The notes below the pieces were generated by a model that was not told the DNA's origin, did no database searches, and was given only the letters and a program-made list of their open reading frames with translations. 64,000 nt of DNA from Xanthomonas cissicola (GTDB lineage Bacteria; Pseudomonadota; Gammaproteobacteria; Xanthomonadales; Xanthomonadaceae): contig NZ_VZPL01000014.1 in assembly GCF_008801575.1 (NCBI RefSeq), forward strand, positions 1 to 64,000, written 5' to 3'. The translations under genes were made by a program, and so were the position numbers. Positions 53,579 through 63,871 of this stretch are shown here, in pieces (the stretch's first letter is position 1; each line of letters begins with the position of its first letter).

Positions 53579-54340
53579 TCAGACCGCGCCAGGGGCGGTC
53601 GCCTGCACGTTCCACCCCAACCACTGGTAGACCTGATAGCGGGCAATGCCCAGGTATTCGTGCAGGGCCACATCGGCCAGGGTGAAGTTGTAGCTCTGCG
53701 GCAGGATCGACCACGTGGCAGTCAGCCAGTCGGCGCGCACGGGTGTGGCATCGATGCCGAAGTGGCGGAAATACAGTTCGGCCCGACGCAGATGCGTGGC
53801 CGAGGACACCAACGCAATGCGATCGGGCCGGTAGTCGCGCAGCAAGGGCTGGCTGAACTGCGCGTTCTGCCAGGTGTTCATGCTCGACGGCTCCATGATC
53901 AGATCTGCCCGCGGAATGCCCAGGCCCAGCAGCACACGCTGATAGACCACCGCTTCGGACAGGCCCAGGCCGCGTGCATCGCCGCCGCTGATCTCGATCT
54001 TGCAATCGCCACCGCTGTGCCGGCATTGCCAATACAGCCGCGCCGATTCGACGATGCGGCCATAGGCGAACAGGTTGGCTTCGGCCACCGCGTCGCGGCC
54101 TTCCGGGCGCACGGTGCCGGCACCCAGCAGCACAATGACGTTGCGCGCGCCCCACGCGTTGAAATCGTTGACCCCGGTGCGTTGCAGGTGTTGCAGCATC
54201 CAGGAGGGCAACGGACCGCACCCCACCGCGAACACCAGCAGCAAGCTGGCCAGGCCCAACACGCGGGAAAACCGCCGCAATCCGCGTCGGTCGATCAACC
54301 AGGCAAACCCGAACAACACGCACACCAGGGCAAGCATCAT
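53579..54340 (-). CDS. YdcF/SanA/ElyC-type DUF218 protein
   Basis: 253 residues. Two N-terminal membrane helices (ALVCVLFGFAWLI, VLGLASLLLVFAVGCG) and a DUF218 domain: NVIVLLGAGTVRP, KIEISGGDARGLGLSEA, SMNTWQNAQFS, ALVSSATHLRRAELYFRHFGI. ElyC-like members are linked to peptidoglycan or lipid-carrier metabolism in E. coli. Catalytic role not established. Confidence 0.85.
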   Translation of the reverse strand: MMLALVCVLFGFAWLIDRRGLRRFSRVLGLASLLLVFAVGCGPLPSWMLQHLQRTGVNDFNAWGARNVIVLLGAGTVRPEGRDAVAEANLFAYGRIVESARLYWQCRHSGGDCKIEISGGDARGLGLSEAVVYQRVLLGLGIPRADLIMEPSSMNTWQNAQFSQPLLRDYRPDRIALVSSATHLRRAELYFRHFGIDATPVRADWLTATWSILPQSYNFTLADVALHEYLGIARYQVYQWLGWNVQATAPGAV

Positions 54341-54446
54341 CGAGAAAGGGTCTCACTCATGGCATGCGGGCAACCTGCCGGAAACAGGTCCATACGGCAA
54401 GGGCATCGCAGTCTGCCAACGGTGCGTGACCGCACCGCGGCACCGC

Positions 54447-55574
54447 TCAGGTCCAGCCCAACAGCTCGAACAGCGTCAGGATCAGGTACGCCACGCCGCC
54501 AGCAGCCGGGATGGTCAGGATCCAGGCCCAGACGATGCGCTCGATCACGCCCAGCCGAAGCGAACGCGGATTCTTTGCGAAACCCACACCCATGATGGCG
54601 GTGGAAATGCTGTGCGTGGTGGACACCGGCATGCCGAAATGCGCCGCCACGGTGAGCACCGTCGCCGAGCTGGTTTCTGCGGCAAAGCCGTGGATGGGAT
54701 GCAGCTTGACCATCTTGTGGCCGAGCGTCTTGATGATCTTCCAACCGCCCGACGCGGTACCTGCAGCCATCACCACCGCGCAGGTGAGCACGATCCACAT
54801 CGGGATACCGGCGCCGGCCGCAAGGCCGGTGCCCGGATGCAGGAACGACAACCAGCTCGGCAGGTCGTCCAGCGCGCCGGCCGACTGCGCGCCGATCAGG
54901 GTCATGGCGATGATGCCCATGGTCTTCTGCGCGTCGTTGTGGCCGTGCGCGTAGCCCATGTACGCGGCCGAGGCGATCTGCGCCTTGCCGAAGAACGCAT
55001 TGACCCAGCGCGGCCGCGCCAGCCGCCCGATCGGGCCGCCTATCTTGGACATGCCGGCAATGATCGCCCACAGCAGCACCATCACCACGATACCGAGCAC
55101 GAAACCGGCGATCGGCGAGGTGATCATCGGGACGAACACCTTCCACAACAGGCCCTTGTTCTTGGCCCAGTTGCCGATGTTTTCCGACCAGATCAGCGCG
55201 TCCCAGTCGTTGTGCGCCGCGGCCAGACCGGCGCCGCACAGGCCGCCGATCAAGGCATGCGAGGACGACGACGGCAGGCCCTTCCACCAGGTGATCAGGT
55301 TCCAGATGATGCCGCCCAGCAGCGCGCACAAAATCACCTGCGGGGTGACCTCGACCACGTTGGTGTTGAGCAGACCAGAAGCAATCGTCAGCGCCACGGC
55401 GGTGCCGGTCAGCGCGCCGATCAGGTTCATGCCCGCTGCCAGCATCACCGCCCAGCCGGGCGAGAGCACCTTGGTGGCAACCACGGTGGCGATGGAGTTG
55501 GCGGTGTCGTGGAAGCCGTTGATGAACTCGAACACCAACGCGGCCAGGATCACCACCAGAACTAAGGTAAGCAC
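54447..55574 (-). CDS. pit: Low-affinity inorganic phosphate transporter (Pit family)
   Basis: 375 residues, about ten membrane helices. The duplicated PiT signature is seen twice: EFINGFHDTANSIATVV near the N terminus and GYAHGHNDAQKTMGIIA in the second half; also SSSSHALIGGL and PVSTTHSISTAIMGVG. Proton- or metal-phosphate symport across the inner membrane. Directly downstream (9 bp) of the PhoU-like gene. Confidence 0.94.
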   Translation of the reverse strand: MLTLVLVVILAALVFEFINGFHDTANSIATVVATKVLSPGWAVMLAAGMNLIGALTGTAVALTIASGLLNTNVVEVTPQVILCALLGGIIWNLITWWKGLPSSSSHALIGGLCGAGLAAAHNDWDALIWSENIGNWAKNKGLLWKVFVPMITSPIAGFVLGIVVMVLLWAIIAGMSKIGGPIGRLARPRWVNAFFGKAQIASAAYMGYAHGHNDAQKTMGIIAMTLIGAQSAGALDDLPSWLSFLHPGTGLAAGAGIPMWIVLTCAVVMAAGTASGGWKIIKTLGHKMVKLHPIHGFAAETSSATVLTVAAHFGMPVSTTHSISTAIMGVGFAKNPRSLRLGVIERIVWAWILTIPAAGGVAYLILTLFELLGWT

Positions 55575-55583
55575 GCGGCGACC

Positions 55584-56210
55584 TCAGCTGTTCTTCAGCA
55601 CGATCTGGTAGACCACCACACCGGCCTCGCGGCAGCGGTCGATGGCCTTTTCCAGAATCTCGAAGAACTCCTTGAGCAGGAACATCTGCAACGTGTCCAG
55701 GCGGCCGGAATAGATGTCGCGGTACAGCTCCAGCATCAGCCGGTCGGCTTCGTTTTCGAGCATGCGCAGCTTGTCGTTGAGCGCGGTCATGCGGTCGATG
55801 TTCATGTCCGGCAGGTCGGCCACCATCTCGACGACCACACCGGCGGCCTGCTCCAGCATCGCGGCGCGCGGGGCGAAGTCGATGTGTTCGAGGTGCTTGG
55901 TGGCCAGCGAATAGCGGTCGGCGAATTTCTCGACCTGCTTGGGAATCTTGTACAGCGCCGAGCCCAGCGCTTCGATGTCTTCGCGCTCGATCGGGGTCAT
56001 GAAGCTGTCCACCAGCGCCTGGCCGATCTTGTCGGAGGCGGCGCGTTCGCGCAGCCGGGCCAGCTTGAAGGCGTCCAGCGCGGGTTGGCGGTCGGACTCG
56101 CGCATCATGGCGTGCAACGCCTTGGTGCTGTCGTAGGCGGCCTGCGCCGCTTCGTTCAGAAGCGCATAGAACTGCTTGCCGGAACCGAAGATGGTCTGCA
56201 ACGAGAACAT
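55584..56210 (-). CDS. PhoU-related DUF47 phosphate transport regulator (Pit accessory)
   Basis: 208 residues, all-helical: FYALLNEAAQAAYDSTKALHAMM, IEREDIEALGSALYKIPKQVEKFADRY, MTALNDKLRMLENEADRLMLELYRDIYSG. This TIGR00153/DUF47 group is nearly always encoded beside Pit and tunes phosphate uptake. Same strand as pit, 9 bp apart. It has no membrane helix. Confidence 0.92.
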   Translation of the reverse strand: MFSLQTIFGSGKQFYALLNEAAQAAYDSTKALHAMMRESDRQPALDAFKLARLRERAASDKIGQALVDSFMTPIEREDIEALGSALYKIPKQVEKFADRYSLATKHLEHIDFAPRAAMLEQAAGVVVEMVADLPDMNIDRMTALNDKLRMLENEADRLMLELYRDIYSGRLDTLQMFLLKEFFEILEKAIDRCREAGVVVYQIVLKNS

Positions 56211-56482
56211 GGGTGGACAACTTCCTGCCGTCGAGGGAGAGACGGCGCCAGACGCGAATTATGACCGTTCCATGACCTCTCTGGGTATCTCGCGCCGGGA
56301 GCGGCCTTCACATCGACATTTCCCGGCTCGAACCACCCTGTGGTTTGCTACCATGCCACCGCGCCCTCGGGCGCACCCTATGGAAGACGACCCTATCCCC
56401 CCGTGTTGCCGCCCGGCCCGTGCGCCCGCCGGTAGCCCCAGCGCTCCCCCGCCCTCCCCTTCACTGACCGGGGAAGACGCCC

Positions 56483-57823
56483 GTGGTTGAGTTTTTGATC
56501 GTCATCGCCCTGATCGTGCTGAACGGCTTCTTCGCCATGTCGGAGATGTCGTTGATGACCTCGCGCAAGAGCCGCCTGAAGCAGATGGCCGGTTCCAGCA
56601 AGCGCGCCGCGCGGGCCCTGGCCTTGGCCGAAAGCCCGGAAAACTTCCTGTCCACGGTCCAGATCGGCATCACCCTGATCGGCATCCTGACTGGCGTGTT
56701 CGGCGGCGAGGCGATCGGCGAAGCCATTGCCAGCTGGCTGCAGAGTGTGTTCCCGGCCCTGGCGGGCACGTTCGAACTGGTCGGCAAGCCGCGCCCGTAT
56801 TCGGTGGTCATCGGCAGCACCCTGGCGGTGGCGCTGATCACGTTCCTGACGCTGATCTTCGGCGAGCTGGTGCCCAAACGGCTGGCGCTGCGCAATTCCG
56901 AAGACATCGCAGGCGTTGTCGCGGTGCCGATGGCCTGGCTGGCCAAGATCGCCGCGCCCGGGGTGTGGGTGCTGGCGCGCTCCACTCGCCTGGTCCTGCG
57001 CATGTTGGGCATGGGCAAGGACGAGTCGGCCTCGGTCACCGAAGAAGAGATCCGCATGCTGGTGGCCGAAAGCCACGAGGCCGGGGTGATCGACGCGCAC
57101 GAGCGCGACATGATGAATCGGGTGATGCGGCTGGGCGATCGTACCGCCGACAGCCTGATGACCCCGCGCAACCGCATCGCCTGGCTGGACGCCAACGCCG
57201 AGCCGGAACGCAATCTGCAGATCATGCGCGAGCACGAATTTTCGCGCTACCCGGTATACCGCGGCAGCGACCAGGACATCGCCGGCGTACTGGAAGTCAA
57301 ATCGCTGGTCACGCGCATGGACGGCCACGGCGCGCACCTGTTCCAGGCGCTGCGCGACACCTTGTTCGTATCCGAATCCACGCACGCGATGAAGCTGCTG
57401 GAAATCTTTCGCGAAGAACAGCAGTCGATGGCGCTGGTTGTCGACGAATACGGCGAAATCCGTGGCTTGGTGACCATCAGCGACCTGATGGGCGCGGTGG
57501 TCGGCCGTCTGCAGGCGGTGGAAAATACCGACGAAGACGCGTTGGTGGTCACGCGCGCGGACGGTTCGCTGCTGATCGATGGATCGCTGCCGGTGGAAGA
57601 ATTGCGCGAAGTGCTCGGTGCCGAATTGCCCGACGCCGACGAAGGCGACTACCACACGCTTGCGGGCCTGTGCATTTACTATTTCGGGCGCATTCCACAG
57701 GCCGGCGAATTCTTCGATTGGGCCGGCTGGCGCATCGAGATCGTCGACCTGGACGGTGCGCGCGTGGACAAGTTGCTGCTGAGCCGGGTGGGCGACGAGG
57801 ACAGCGATGGCATCGTCGGGTGA
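56483..57823 (+). CDS. DUF21-CBS (CorC/TlyC/YhdP-type) membrane protein
   Basis: 446 residues, GTG start at 56483 with GGGGAAG upstream. DUF21/CNNM membrane domain (residues 1-190, FFAMSEMSLMTSRKSRLKQMA, GELVPKRLALRN), two CBS domains (about 205-330, RNRIAWLDANAE..., VDEYGEIRGLVTISDLMG) and a CorC/HlyC C-terminal domain (about 350-440, DGSLPVEELREVLGAEL). Family links to Mg/Co efflux; older name hemolysin. Overlaps exoD by 17 nt. Confidence 0.93.
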   Translation: MVEFLIVIALIVLNGFFAMSEMSLMTSRKSRLKQMAGSSKRAARALALAESPENFLSTVQIGITLIGILTGVFGGEAIGEAIASWLQSVFPALAGTFELVGKPRPYSVVIGSTLAVALITFLTLIFGELVPKRLALRNSEDIAGVVAVPMAWLAKIAAPGVWVLARSTRLVLRMLGMGKDESASVTEEEIRMLVAESHEAGVIDAHERDMMNRVMRLGDRTADSLMTPRNRIAWLDANAEPERNLQIMREHEFSRYPVYRGSDQDIAGVLEVKSLVTRMDGHGAHLFQALRDTLFVSESTHAMKLLEIFREEQQSMALVVDEYGEIRGLVTISDLMGAVVGRLQAVENTDEDALVVTRADGSLLIDGSLPVEELREVLGAELPDADEGDYHTLAGLCIYYFGRIPQAGEFFDWAGWRIEIVDLDGARVDKLLLSRVGDEDSDGIVG

Positions 57824-58475
57824 CGGCAGTGCGCCGCGCGATGATGCCAACGAGCAGATGCGCTACCGCAACGAAGGCATCCGCAGCTTGCTGGCAGCCT
57901 TCAGCGAAGGTGATCCGGACCAGGTGTTGCGCGTTCGCGAGATCCTGGCCGACCTGCAGCAAAGCGCCTTCGGCGTGTTCCTGTTTCTTGCGATACTGCC
58001 CTCGTTCATTCCGATTCCCGGCGTCGCCGGTGGCATCAGCGGGCCACTGACGATACTGATCGGGCTGCAGATGATGTGCTGCCTGCGCAAGCCGTGGGTA
58101 CCGCGCTTCATCGGCGAACGCGGGCCGCGCCGTCGGACCAGTCAGCGCTTCGTGGCCAAACTGGGACCGACGCTGCAACGCCTGGATCGCCTGCTCAAAC
58201 CGCGGTTGCACGGCATGCTGGATGGGATGCCGGCGCAACTACTCACCGGCTTGCTATTGGTGTTGGTCGGCATCTTGCTGACGCTGCCGATCCCCTTCAC
58301 CAACTATATTTTCGGCTTGATCCTGCTGCTGTTCGCGCTGGCCCTGCTCGAGCGCGACGGCGCGCTGATGCTGGTGGGCTGGGCAGCTGCGCTGATCTCG
58401 GTGGCCGTGTTCGGCGTCACCTCCGACCAGCTGGTGGATCTGATTCGCGATTGGTGGCCGGACGCCTGGCGCTGA
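57807..58475 (+). CDS. exoD: ExoD-family exopolysaccharide synthesis membrane protein
   Basis: 222 residues with four or more membrane helices: GVFLFLAILPSFIPIPGVAGGISG, PLTILIGLQMM, TGLLLVLVGILLTLPIPFTNYIFGLILLLFALALLERDG. ExoD was described in Sinorhizobium as affecting exopolysaccharide production and alkali tolerance; function unproven here. Starts inside the end of the preceding gene, so it is probably co-translated. Confidence 0.85.
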   Translation: MASSGDGSAPRDDANEQMRYRNEGIRSLLAAFSEGDPDQVLRVREILADLQQSAFGVFLFLAILPSFIPIPGVAGGISGPLTILIGLQMMCCLRKPWVPRFIGERGPRRRTSQRFVAKLGPTLQRLDRLLKPRLHGMLDGMPAQLLTGLLLVLVGILLTLPIPFTNYIFGLILLLFALALLERDGALMLVGWAAALISVAVFGVTSDQLVDLIRDWWPDAWR

Positions 58476-58509
58476 GCGCAGCGCGTCCGGCGCGTCGCTT
58501 GCGACGCGG

Positions 58510-59010
58510 TTACTTCAGATCGACCACGCGGTTGTCCGACAGGCTGCCGGTATCGTCGGTGACCGCCGTCATCACGAAATACAGCGCCTTGCCGAGCAAC
58601 CCGCTGGGGCCGTCCCAGTATTCGGCCGATTCGGCACGCACGTGGATCAAACGCAGGTTCGCATCGTCCTTGCCGGCCGGGAAAAACACCTTCATCGCCG
58701 GCGACCACAGCTCGTCGATCTTGGCCCGGTCGTGGACCACGCGTGCAGTGCCGGCCACCGAGACATAGGTGTTCTTCGACGCCGACGCATAAGCCACGTT
58801 GACGCGCGGATCGGCGGCGATTTCTGCTACTTTCGGGCTGTCGGCGGCGGTGGCGAACCACAGGTCGCCATCGAACTCGACTTCCTGCGTCCCCAGCGGG
58901 CGGCTCACCAATTTGCCGTCGGCCGAGACGGTGGTGAACATCGCGATGTCCACCCCGCGAATCAATTCGGCCAACTGCTTGATGCTCTCGCTGCGTTCTT
59001 GAAATTGCAT
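58510..59010 (-). CDS. General stress FMN-binding split-barrel protein (pyridoxamine oxidase-like)
   Basis: 166 residues. SIKQLAELIRGVDIAMFTTVSADGKLVSRPLGTQEVEFDGDLWF and FPAGKDDANLRLIHVRAESAEYWDG are typical of the PNPOx-like stress protein family; a Xanthomonas citri member binds FMN but does not oxidise pyridoxine phosphate (literature from memory). Single gene. Start ATG at 59010. Confidence 0.88.
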   Translation of the reverse strand: MQFQERSESIKQLAELIRGVDIAMFTTVSADGKLVSRPLGTQEVEFDGDLWFATAADSPKVAEIAADPRVNVAYASASKNTYVSVAGTARVVHDRAKIDELWSPAMKVFFPAGKDDANLRLIHVRAESAEYWDGPSGLLGKALYFVMTAVTDDTGSLSDNRVVDLK

Positions 59011-59070
59011 GCTGGTTTTCCTGATGGATGTGCACGCATCACAGCGGATCGCTGCGCAAAGCGACGTGAA

Positions 59071-60072
<1,002 letters not shown>

Positions 60073-60417
60073 CGGATGACTCCGGGAAGAGTGATGTGCC
60101 AGAGATGGGGCTGGCCCGGCGGCATTGCCAGCGGCGTGTTGGGTGCCGTGAAGGATTACAGCATTCCAGCAGTCGGACAACGCATTGGGCGTACGGGCCG
60201 TCCGACTCGCGATATCCGTATTGTTGCGCTTGCTGTTGGCGAGGCGGTGCGGTTGCGGCTGCGGTGAAGAGCGCTGGTCCTTGCTCAGTTGGGCGCACCT
60301 TGAATGCCCAGTGTCCGCTCATCACAGACGAACGCATCGACCGCGCGACGAAGCGTGCCCGCTGCGGCATCTGGACGCTGGCTATAATGACGCGGTCCCG
60401 TCTGCCCCTGTCTTCCC
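60073..60417. other. Divergent intergenic region between the monooxygenase and MFS genes
   Basis: 345 bp. It holds a perfect TATAAT at 60383-60388, 29 nt upstream of the MFS start codon, but no good -35. No gene or RNA recognised. Confidence 0.5.
60383..60388 (+). promoter_or_regulatory. Candidate -10 element of the MFS gene
   Basis: Perfect TATAAT 29 nt before the start codon at 60418; a matching -35 at 17 nt (60360-60365, CGCTGC) is poor, so an activator or an extended -10 may be used. Confidence 0.5.
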
Positions 60418-61842
60418 ATGTCTCCGAGTGCTTCAGCGCGCCCCGAACAGCCCTCGTCTTCTGCGCAGATCGCCGCCCGGATCGATCGGTTGCCAGCCAG
60501 CGCCACACTGTGGCGGTTGGTGGGGTTGCTGGCGCTGGGCGGGTTCTTCGAGTTGTACGACCTGTTCCAGACCGCATACATCAGCCCCGGGCTGATTGGC
60601 GACGGCATTTTTGCCAACGGCGCCGACGGCGCGTTCGGCATGTCCGATCAAGCCGCATTTGCGGCGGCCACCTTCCTTGGGTTGTTTGTCGGCGCCGCGC
60701 TATTGAGCCCGTTTGCCGACCGGTTCGGGCGTCGCCCGGTGTTTACCTTCGCCTTGATCTGGTACACCGCTGCGACCGTGGCGATGGGTCTGCAGAGCAC
60801 TGCCAGCGGTGTGATCGTGCTGCGCTTTGTGGTCGGCATCGGGTTGGGAATCGAACTGGTCACCATCGATACGTATCTATCCGAACTGGTACCGCGGCAC
60901 ATGCGCAGTGCGGCGTTTGCATTTGCATTTTTCGTGCAATTTCTGGCGGTACCGACGGTCGCGCTGACCGCATGGATGTTGGTGCCGTCTGCGCCGCTGG
61001 GGGTGAGCGGCTGGCGCTGGGTGGTGTTGCTCAGCGGCGCGTTTGCGCTGGCGATCTGGTGGCTGCGCAGCCGCTTGCCGGAATCGGCGCGCTGGCTGGC
61101 CGCGCACGGCCGGCACGCAGAAGCCGATGCCGTGCTGACCGAACTGGAGGCGCGCTGCACGCGCGATGTGAGTGCGCCATTGCCCGCGCCGCAGGCGGCC
61201 ACAGCCACGCAGGCCAGCGTGATGCTGAGCGCGCCGCTGTGGCGTGCGCCGTATCGCGGGCGCATCGGCATGTTGGTGGTCTTCCATGTGTTTCAGGCGA
61301 TCGGCTTCTTCGGCTTCGGTAACTGGTTGCCTGCGCTGATCTCGGCGCAGGGCACCGGAGCCGGGGTGACCAAGAGCCTGGCGTATTCGTTTGCGATCTC
61401 GTTGGCCTACCCGCTGGCGCCATTGCTGTTGCTGCGTTTTGCGCAGCGCTGGGAAAACAAATGGCAGATCACCGCGTCGGCGCTGGGCGCTGTTCTGTTC
61501 GGTGGGCTGTTCGCGGTGCAGCATCACGCCGTCGGCATGGTGCTGTGCGGGGCGATGGTCGCGTTCTGCAACGCGTGGATGAGCTTTGCCTATCACGGCT
61601 ATCAAGCGGAGCTGTTCCCGACCGGCTTACGTGCACGTGCAGTGGGCTTTTGCTATTCCTTCAGTCGCCTCTCCACGGCAGTGAGCAGCGTGCTGATCGG
61701 CTGGTTGCTGACGCAGGTTGGCAGCCATGGCGTGCTGGCCTTCATCGCGCTCAGCATGTCGATCGTGGCGAGCGTGATTGCGGTGTTCGGCCCACGCACG
61801 CGCAATCGTGCACTGGAAGACATTGCAAGTGAGTACGGATGA
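60418..61842 (+). CDS. MFS transporter, sugar/aromatic-acid-like
   Basis: 474 residues with 12 membrane helices. Seen: GGFFELYDLFQTAYISPGL in helix 1, the MFS motif FADRFGRRPVFTFAL, YLSELVPRHMRSAAFAF after helix 4, RLPESARWLAAHGR before the central loop, and YQAELFPTGLRARAVGFCYSFSR (PETOP-like) in the second half. The motifs suit the 12-helix sugar/metabolite-H symporter (aromatic-acid/NIAP-like) group. Substrate unknown. A 28-residue hydrophilic N-terminal tail precedes helix 1. Confidence 0.9.
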   Translation: MSPSASARPEQPSSSAQIAARIDRLPASATLWRLVGLLALGGFFELYDLFQTAYISPGLIGDGIFANGADGAFGMSDQAAFAAATFLGLFVGAALLSPFADRFGRRPVFTFALIWYTAATVAMGLQSTASGVIVLRFVVGIGLGIELVTIDTYLSELVPRHMRSAAFAFAFFVQFLAVPTVALTAWMLVPSAPLGVSGWRWVVLLSGAFALAIWWLRSRLPESARWLAAHGRHAEADAVLTELEARCTRDVSAPLPAPQAATATQASVMLSAPLWRAPYRGRIGMLVVFHVFQAIGFFGFGNWLPALISAQGTGAGVTKSLAYSFAISLAYPLAPLLLLRFAQRWENKWQITASALGAVLFGGLFAVQHHAVGMVLCGAMVAFCNAWMSFAYHGYQAELFPTGLRARAVGFCYSFSRLSTAVSSVLIGWLLTQVGSHGVLAFIALSMSIVASVIAVFGPRTRNRALEDIASEYG

Positions 61843-61961
61843 TGAAACGCCTGCGGAAGGCCAGGCGTGTAAGCCATCGTGCTGCGTGTGGTTTAGCGCA
61901 CGTCGGTGCGTGCCCGACAACGGTCTCGGTTCTGTCAGCGATAGCGGATCAATGATCAGCC

Positions 61962-61978
61962 GGCGGATCTGATCCGCC
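61962..61978. terminator. Perfect GGCGGATC/GATCCGCC hairpin between convergent genes
   Basis: GGCGGATC-T-GATCCGCC in the 214-bp gap between the MFS gene and the ABC exporter. No T run; possible end for either gene. Confidence 0.5.
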
Positions 61979-62056
61979 ACCTCTCTATCGCCACAGGCCG
62001 CTGCACCGCCCCCGCCCCTGGTTTGATCCCCCGACCGGTTGCCAGCCGATGACGCG

Positions 62057-63778
62057 TCATCGCGCGCCGAGCTTCGCCGCCAGTTCCGCCGTGCCGGCAT
62101 GCCCCGGTTCAAGAGGTGCGCTGCCCAGTGTCACCGTGCGGTCTGCCACCGCGGCCAGGCTAGTGCGATGCGACACCACGACCAGCGCGCTCTGCGGTAG
62201 GCGCGCGCGCAGGGTGCTCAGCACCCGATGTTCGGCATCGGCATCCAGGGCGCTGGTTGCTTCATCCAGGACGGCCAGCGTCGGCCGACGCAGCAATACC
62301 TGCGCCAGCAGCAAGCGTTGCAACTCGCCGCCGGACAGGCGCCCGCCCTGCGCATGAATCGGCGTGTCCAGACCTTGCGCATCGCGCTGCAGCCGTGCAC
62401 ACATGCCGACATCTACAAGCGCCTCCCACATGCGAGCGTCAGAGGCACCCGGCAACGCCCACTGCAGGCATTCGCGCACTGTGTGCTGCCACGGCCGCAC
62501 GCCCTGACCGATGTAGGCGCTGTGCCGCACCAGATGTCGATATGCCGAGAATGTCAGCCGACGTCCGCCCATGTGCGCCACGAACTGCGCCGGCGGCGCC
62601 TGACCGGAGAGCACATCCATCAGACTGCTCTTGCCCACGCCGGAGGCACCGACCACCAGGGTCATCTGACCTGGCACCAGCAATATCGATTCGATCGCGA
62701 GTTGGGGTAGCGGCAGCGCCAGCCCGATGTGTTCGATATGCAGCGCAGCCGGCAATGGTTCGGCCATTTCTTCCGGAACGTGCACACGCGTAGCGCCCAG
62801 GTCGACATAGCGGCGCCACAGCTGCAGCGCCGGCCACGCCGAACGCAATTGCTGAATGCTCTGCCGCGTGGTGACCAGGTACGGCAACAGACGGCCGAGC
62901 AACAGACTGACGGCGATCAGGGCAGCACGATCGCCCCCCTGCCATCGATTGGCCAGTACCAGGATGCCGGCGATGGCGACCACCGCGATGAGTTCCAGCA
63001 GCAGGCGGCTGCCGGCAACCAGTGCTTGCTGCTGCGCATACCCGTGCCCCAGTCGCGCCGAAATGCGCTCGTAACGGTGGGTTTCGAGATCTTCGCGCTG
63101 AAACGAGCGTACGTGGCGCAAACGACGCGGGAAATCTTCGCTCAGCCAGAACAGCCGCGTCATGTCCGCCACATACGCGCGGCTGATGCGTGCGTGTGCG
63201 TGACTGCTGGAAAAGCGCAGGCCCAACCATGCCAGCACCGCCAGCAATGGGGTGGTGATCAACAGCCCAGGTGCGATCAGCCCCGCGATGCACACGCTCA
63301 CCAGCGCAGTGATGGCCGCGACCAGCAGCTGCAGCACGGCGCTGAAGCCTTGCGTGGCGATCTCGATGTTATACGTGAGCACGTTGGCGATTTCTGCCGA
63401 GCTGGCCCCGGACAAGGCCGGCAATGGCGCATCGATCAACGCCGCATGCACGCGTCCGCGCAGACCGATGGCATAGCGGCTGGTCAGCTGCGCGGCCAGC
63501 CGTGCGCTCTGCCAGCGCAGCGCGGCAAACAGCAGGCTCACTGCAATGAACACGCCCGCCTGCATCGCCAGCCCGCCCGGCAAGGCCAGACGATAGCCCG
63601 CCAGTTGCACGCTGTGGCCTGGTTGCACCAGCGGCAGCAGGCACACCGCCACCACGCTGCCGGCCAACGCGGCAGCCAGCGATAACCCGACGTAAAGTGC
63701 AATCGTCGGCATGTCTGTCGGCACCAGAGTGCTCGCGAACCGGTGCAATGCAGCGCGCATGCGCTGGCCGGTTGTCAT
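62057..63778 (-). CDS. ABC exporter, fused permease and ATPase
   Basis: 573 residues from an ATG at 63778; longer in-frame starts reach 63871, next to the end of the upstream gene. About six membrane helices (e.g. TIALYVGLSLAAALAGSVVAVCLLPLV, GLAMQAGVFIAVSLLFAALRW, IAVVAIAGILVLANRW) are followed by an ATPase domain from about 340: Walker A VGASGVGKSSLMD, signature LSGGELQRLL, Walker B LAVLDEATSALDAD, H-loop SHRT. No N-terminal C39 peptidase. It could export a lasso-type peptide, lipid or thiol (CydC-like); the upstream partner is cut off. Chosen start is uncertain. Confidence 0.85.
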   Translation of the reverse strand: MTTGQRMRAALHRFASTLVPTDMPTIALYVGLSLAAALAGSVVAVCLLPLVQPGHSVQLAGYRLALPGGLAMQAGVFIAVSLLFAALRWQSARLAAQLTSRYAIGLRGRVHAALIDAPLPALSGASSAEIANVLTYNIEIATQGFSAVLQLLVAAITALVSVCIAGLIAPGLLITTPLLAVLAWLGLRFSSSHAHARISRAYVADMTRLFWLSEDFPRRLRHVRSFQREDLETHRYERISARLGHGYAQQQALVAGSRLLLELIAVVAIAGILVLANRWQGGDRAALIAVSLLLGRLLPYLVTTRQSIQQLRSAWPALQLWRRYVDLGATRVHVPEEMAEPLPAALHIEHIGLALPLPQLAIESILLVPGQMTLVVGASGVGKSSLMDVLSGQAPPAQFVAHMGGRRLTFSAYRHLVRHSAYIGQGVRPWQHTVRECLQWALPGASDARMWEALVDVGMCARLQRDAQGLDTPIHAQGGRLSGGELQRLLLAQVLLRRPTLAVLDEATSALDADAEHRVLSTLRARLPQSALVVVSHRTSLAAVADRTVTLGSAPLEPGHAGTAELAAKLGAR

Positions 63779-63871
63779 CGCCGGCCGCTCATCCGTGCGC
63801 AACATGCAGGCGCCAGCGCGCGACGAGGGTCTGCGGGCCGGTGGCGTTCCAGGACGCTTGCATACAACCAC

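Noticed and set aside
58476-58509. GCGTCGCTTGCGACGC hairpin between exoD and the split-barrel gene
   Set aside because: Short stem in very GC-rich sequence with no T run; too weak to list as a terminator.
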